NCBI GenBank assembly: GCA_023253615.1
Contig: JALRFZ010000425.1
Coordinates: forward strand, 1 to 14,873
Origin: Verrucomicrobiales bacterium
GTDB lineage: Bacteria > Verrucomicrobiota > Verrucomicrobiia > Verrucomicrobiales > DEV007
DNA length: 14,873 nucleotides
Direction of reading: 5' to 3'
Every line of letters begins with the position of its first letter. Position 1 is the stretch's first letter. A model generated the notes under the pieces. That model did not search any database and was not told the DNA's origin. It worked only from the letters and a program-made list of their open reading frames with translations. The translations under genes were made by a program, and so were the position numbers. Positions 14,123 to 14,873 of the stretch are shown here, piece after piece.

Positions 14123-14767
14123 ATGGGACGCCCCTCACGTGATGCCAGTGGGAGTGCCGCCAGCGAAGTGCGCTCCGTGCTGGAGCCGGTCGTGGCCGCC
14201 CTCGGACTCGATCTCGAGGACCTGGACGTGCAGTCGTCCGGTCGTCGCAGGCGCGTGAGCGTCGTCATCGATCGCGACGGCGGTGTCGATCTCGACGGGA
14301 TCGCTGCGGTGAGCCGAGCCGTATCCGATGCGCTCGACGCCTCCGACGCCATGGGGGACGACCCCTACACGCTCGAGGTCACCTCGCCCGGAATCGACCG
14401 GCCGCTCACGCTGCCGCGGCACTGGCGCCGCAACATCGGTCGGCGCGTGAGAGTGCACCTCGCAGGTGGCTCGACGCTCGAGGGTCGTGTGCGCGAGGTC
14501 GACGATGACGGAGTCCTCCTCGCCGTGGACGTCAAGGGCAAGCCCGAGTCCTTGGAGCGGCGTACGACGTGGAGTGACGTGGTGCGGGGCGAAGTGCAGG
14601 TGGAGTTCCGGCGTCCGCAGGGCACCGATTCCCCAGAGGACGAGTTCGCGTCGGACGACTTCGCAACGGATGCGGACGACGCTGCAAGGGATGCGGACGA
14701 CACCGCGAGGGATGCGGACGACGCTGCACGGGATGCGGACGACACCGCAAGGGATGAGGAGGCGTGA
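14123..14767 (+). CDS. rimP: Ribosome maturation factor RimP
   Basis: A 214-residue cytoplasmic factor needed for 30S subunit maturation. The N-terminal alpha/beta domain spans about 12-85, with VVAALGLDLEDLDV (23-36) and VSVVIDRDGGVDLDGIAAVSR (45-65). The hallmark YTLEVTSPGIDRPL (82-95) closes it, and the C-terminal SH3-like domain (about 98-163) follows with RRNIGRRVRVHL. After residue 165 comes an acidic tail with four 7-residue repeats, which is unlike most RimP proteins of about 150-180 residues. A good SD precedes the ATG at 14123. The stop overlaps the nusA start by one base (TGATG). In actinobacteria, rimP leads the nusA-infB operon. Confidence 0.95.
   Translation: MGRPSRDASGSAASEVRSVLEPVVAALGLDLEDLDVQSSGRRRRVSVVIDRDGGVDLDGIAAVSRAVSDALDASDAMGDDPYTLEVTSPGIDRPLTLPRHWRRNIGRRVRVHLAGGSTLEGRVREVDDDGVLLAVDVKGKPESLERRTTWSDVVRGEVQVEFRRPQGTDSPEDEFASDDFATDADDAARDADDTARDADDAARDADDTARDEEA
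14669..14752 (+). repeat. Four 21-bp tandem repeats at the end of rimP
   Basis: Units at 14669-14689, 14690-14710, 14711-14731 and 14732-14752 start with GATGCGGACGAC. They alternate GCTGCA and ACCGCG/ACCGCA in the next six bases. Each encodes DADDAAR or DADDTAR. The alternation implies that a two-unit block (42 bp) was duplicated. Copy number may vary between strains. Confidence 0.9.
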
Positions 14768-14873
14768 TGGACATCGACGTCAATGCGCTCAAGGCGCTGG
14801 TGCGCGACAAGGAACTGTCCTGGGACCTCGTCGTCGACTCGATCGAGCAAGCGCTGCTCATGGCCTATCAGCG
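14767..14873 (+). CDS. nusA: Transcription termination/antitermination factor NusA (5' end)
   Basis: Only the first 35 codons are in the window. They begin MDIDVNALKALVRDKEL and then DLVVDSIEQALLMAYQ, which matches the NusA N-terminal domain, the part that binds RNA polymerase. The start codon overlaps the rimP stop (TGATG), indicating translational coupling in the rimP-nusA operon. The gene is cut by the window edge, not by a mutation. Confidence 0.9.
   Translation, partial: MDIDVNALKALVRDKELSWDLVVDSIEQALLMAYQ

Noticed and set aside
1..14873. tRNA, rRNA, CRISPR array or intact insertion sequence
   Set aside because: I looked for cloverleaf, regularly spaced repeats and transposase motifs on both strands and found none I could support.

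Overview
The window is about 14.9 kb of GC-rich bacterial DNA and reads as two different genomes joined near position 13,790. Positions 1 to about 13,780 look like one organism. Its genes have no visible Shine-Dalgarno (SD) sequences, and it encodes a large secreted PKD / beta-propeller / di-haem cytochrome c protein, a short mannonate dehydratase and a divergent peptide-type ABC importer. I infer a PVC-group bacterium, perhaps Verrucomicrobiota (Opitutae-like), but no marker gene proves it. Positions from about 13,790 to 14,873 carry the typical actinobacterial arrangement of a lipoprotein gene divergent from rimP-nusA, with a good SD before rimP.

Left block, minus strand (169-7097). Transcription runs from a 1552-residue secreted multidomain di-haem cytochrome protein (2439-7097) to a beta-phosphoglucomutase-like HAD phosphatase (1699-2388). 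Next comes a 53-codon remnant that joins the start of a type I restriction HsdR to the end of an HsdS (1455-1616). Two tightly spaced genes follow: a STAS-like plus GHKL-ATPase protein (522-1448) and a STAS-like DUF4325 protein (169-465). The last two resemble an anti-sigma/anti-anti-sigma style switch and sit where the next genes of a lost restriction locus would be.

Middle. A 574-bp gene-free stretch (7098-7671) has an AT-rich upstream region, a possible structured leader, probable dispersed-repeat debris and three hairpins. Mannonate dehydratase (uxuA, 7672-8631, minus) follows. It is divergent from a four-gene plus-strand ABC importer: substrate-binding protein 8782-10869, permeases 10874-11728 and 11725-12612, ATPase 12614-13504. 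The gap between the two units holds a perfect palindrome overlapping a promoter-like element. That promoter would start transcription at the ATG itself. The gene arrangement suggests uptake of a uronate-related compound feeding the hexuronate pathway. The single ATPase keeps Walker A but has lost the Q-loop, signature, Walker B acid order and H-loop.

Right block. A minus-strand reading frame (13465-14010) is a chimera. Its C-terminal half is the end of an RsmB/RsmF-type rRNA cytosine-C5 methyltransferase and its N-terminal half is an actinobacterial lipoprotein signal and linker. They meet in a GC-rich GCC/GCG stretch. This is most easily explained as a false join in a metagenome assembly. 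RimP (14123-14767, with a four-unit 21-bp C-terminal repeat) and the start of NusA (14767 to the edge) follow.

I saw no tRNA, rRNA, CRISPR array or intact insertion sequence. The observations most worth checking are the chimeric junction, the hsdR/hsdS scar beside a STAS/GHKL pair, the degenerate ABC ATPase, and the sugar-binding-like domain inserted in the second cytochrome domain.
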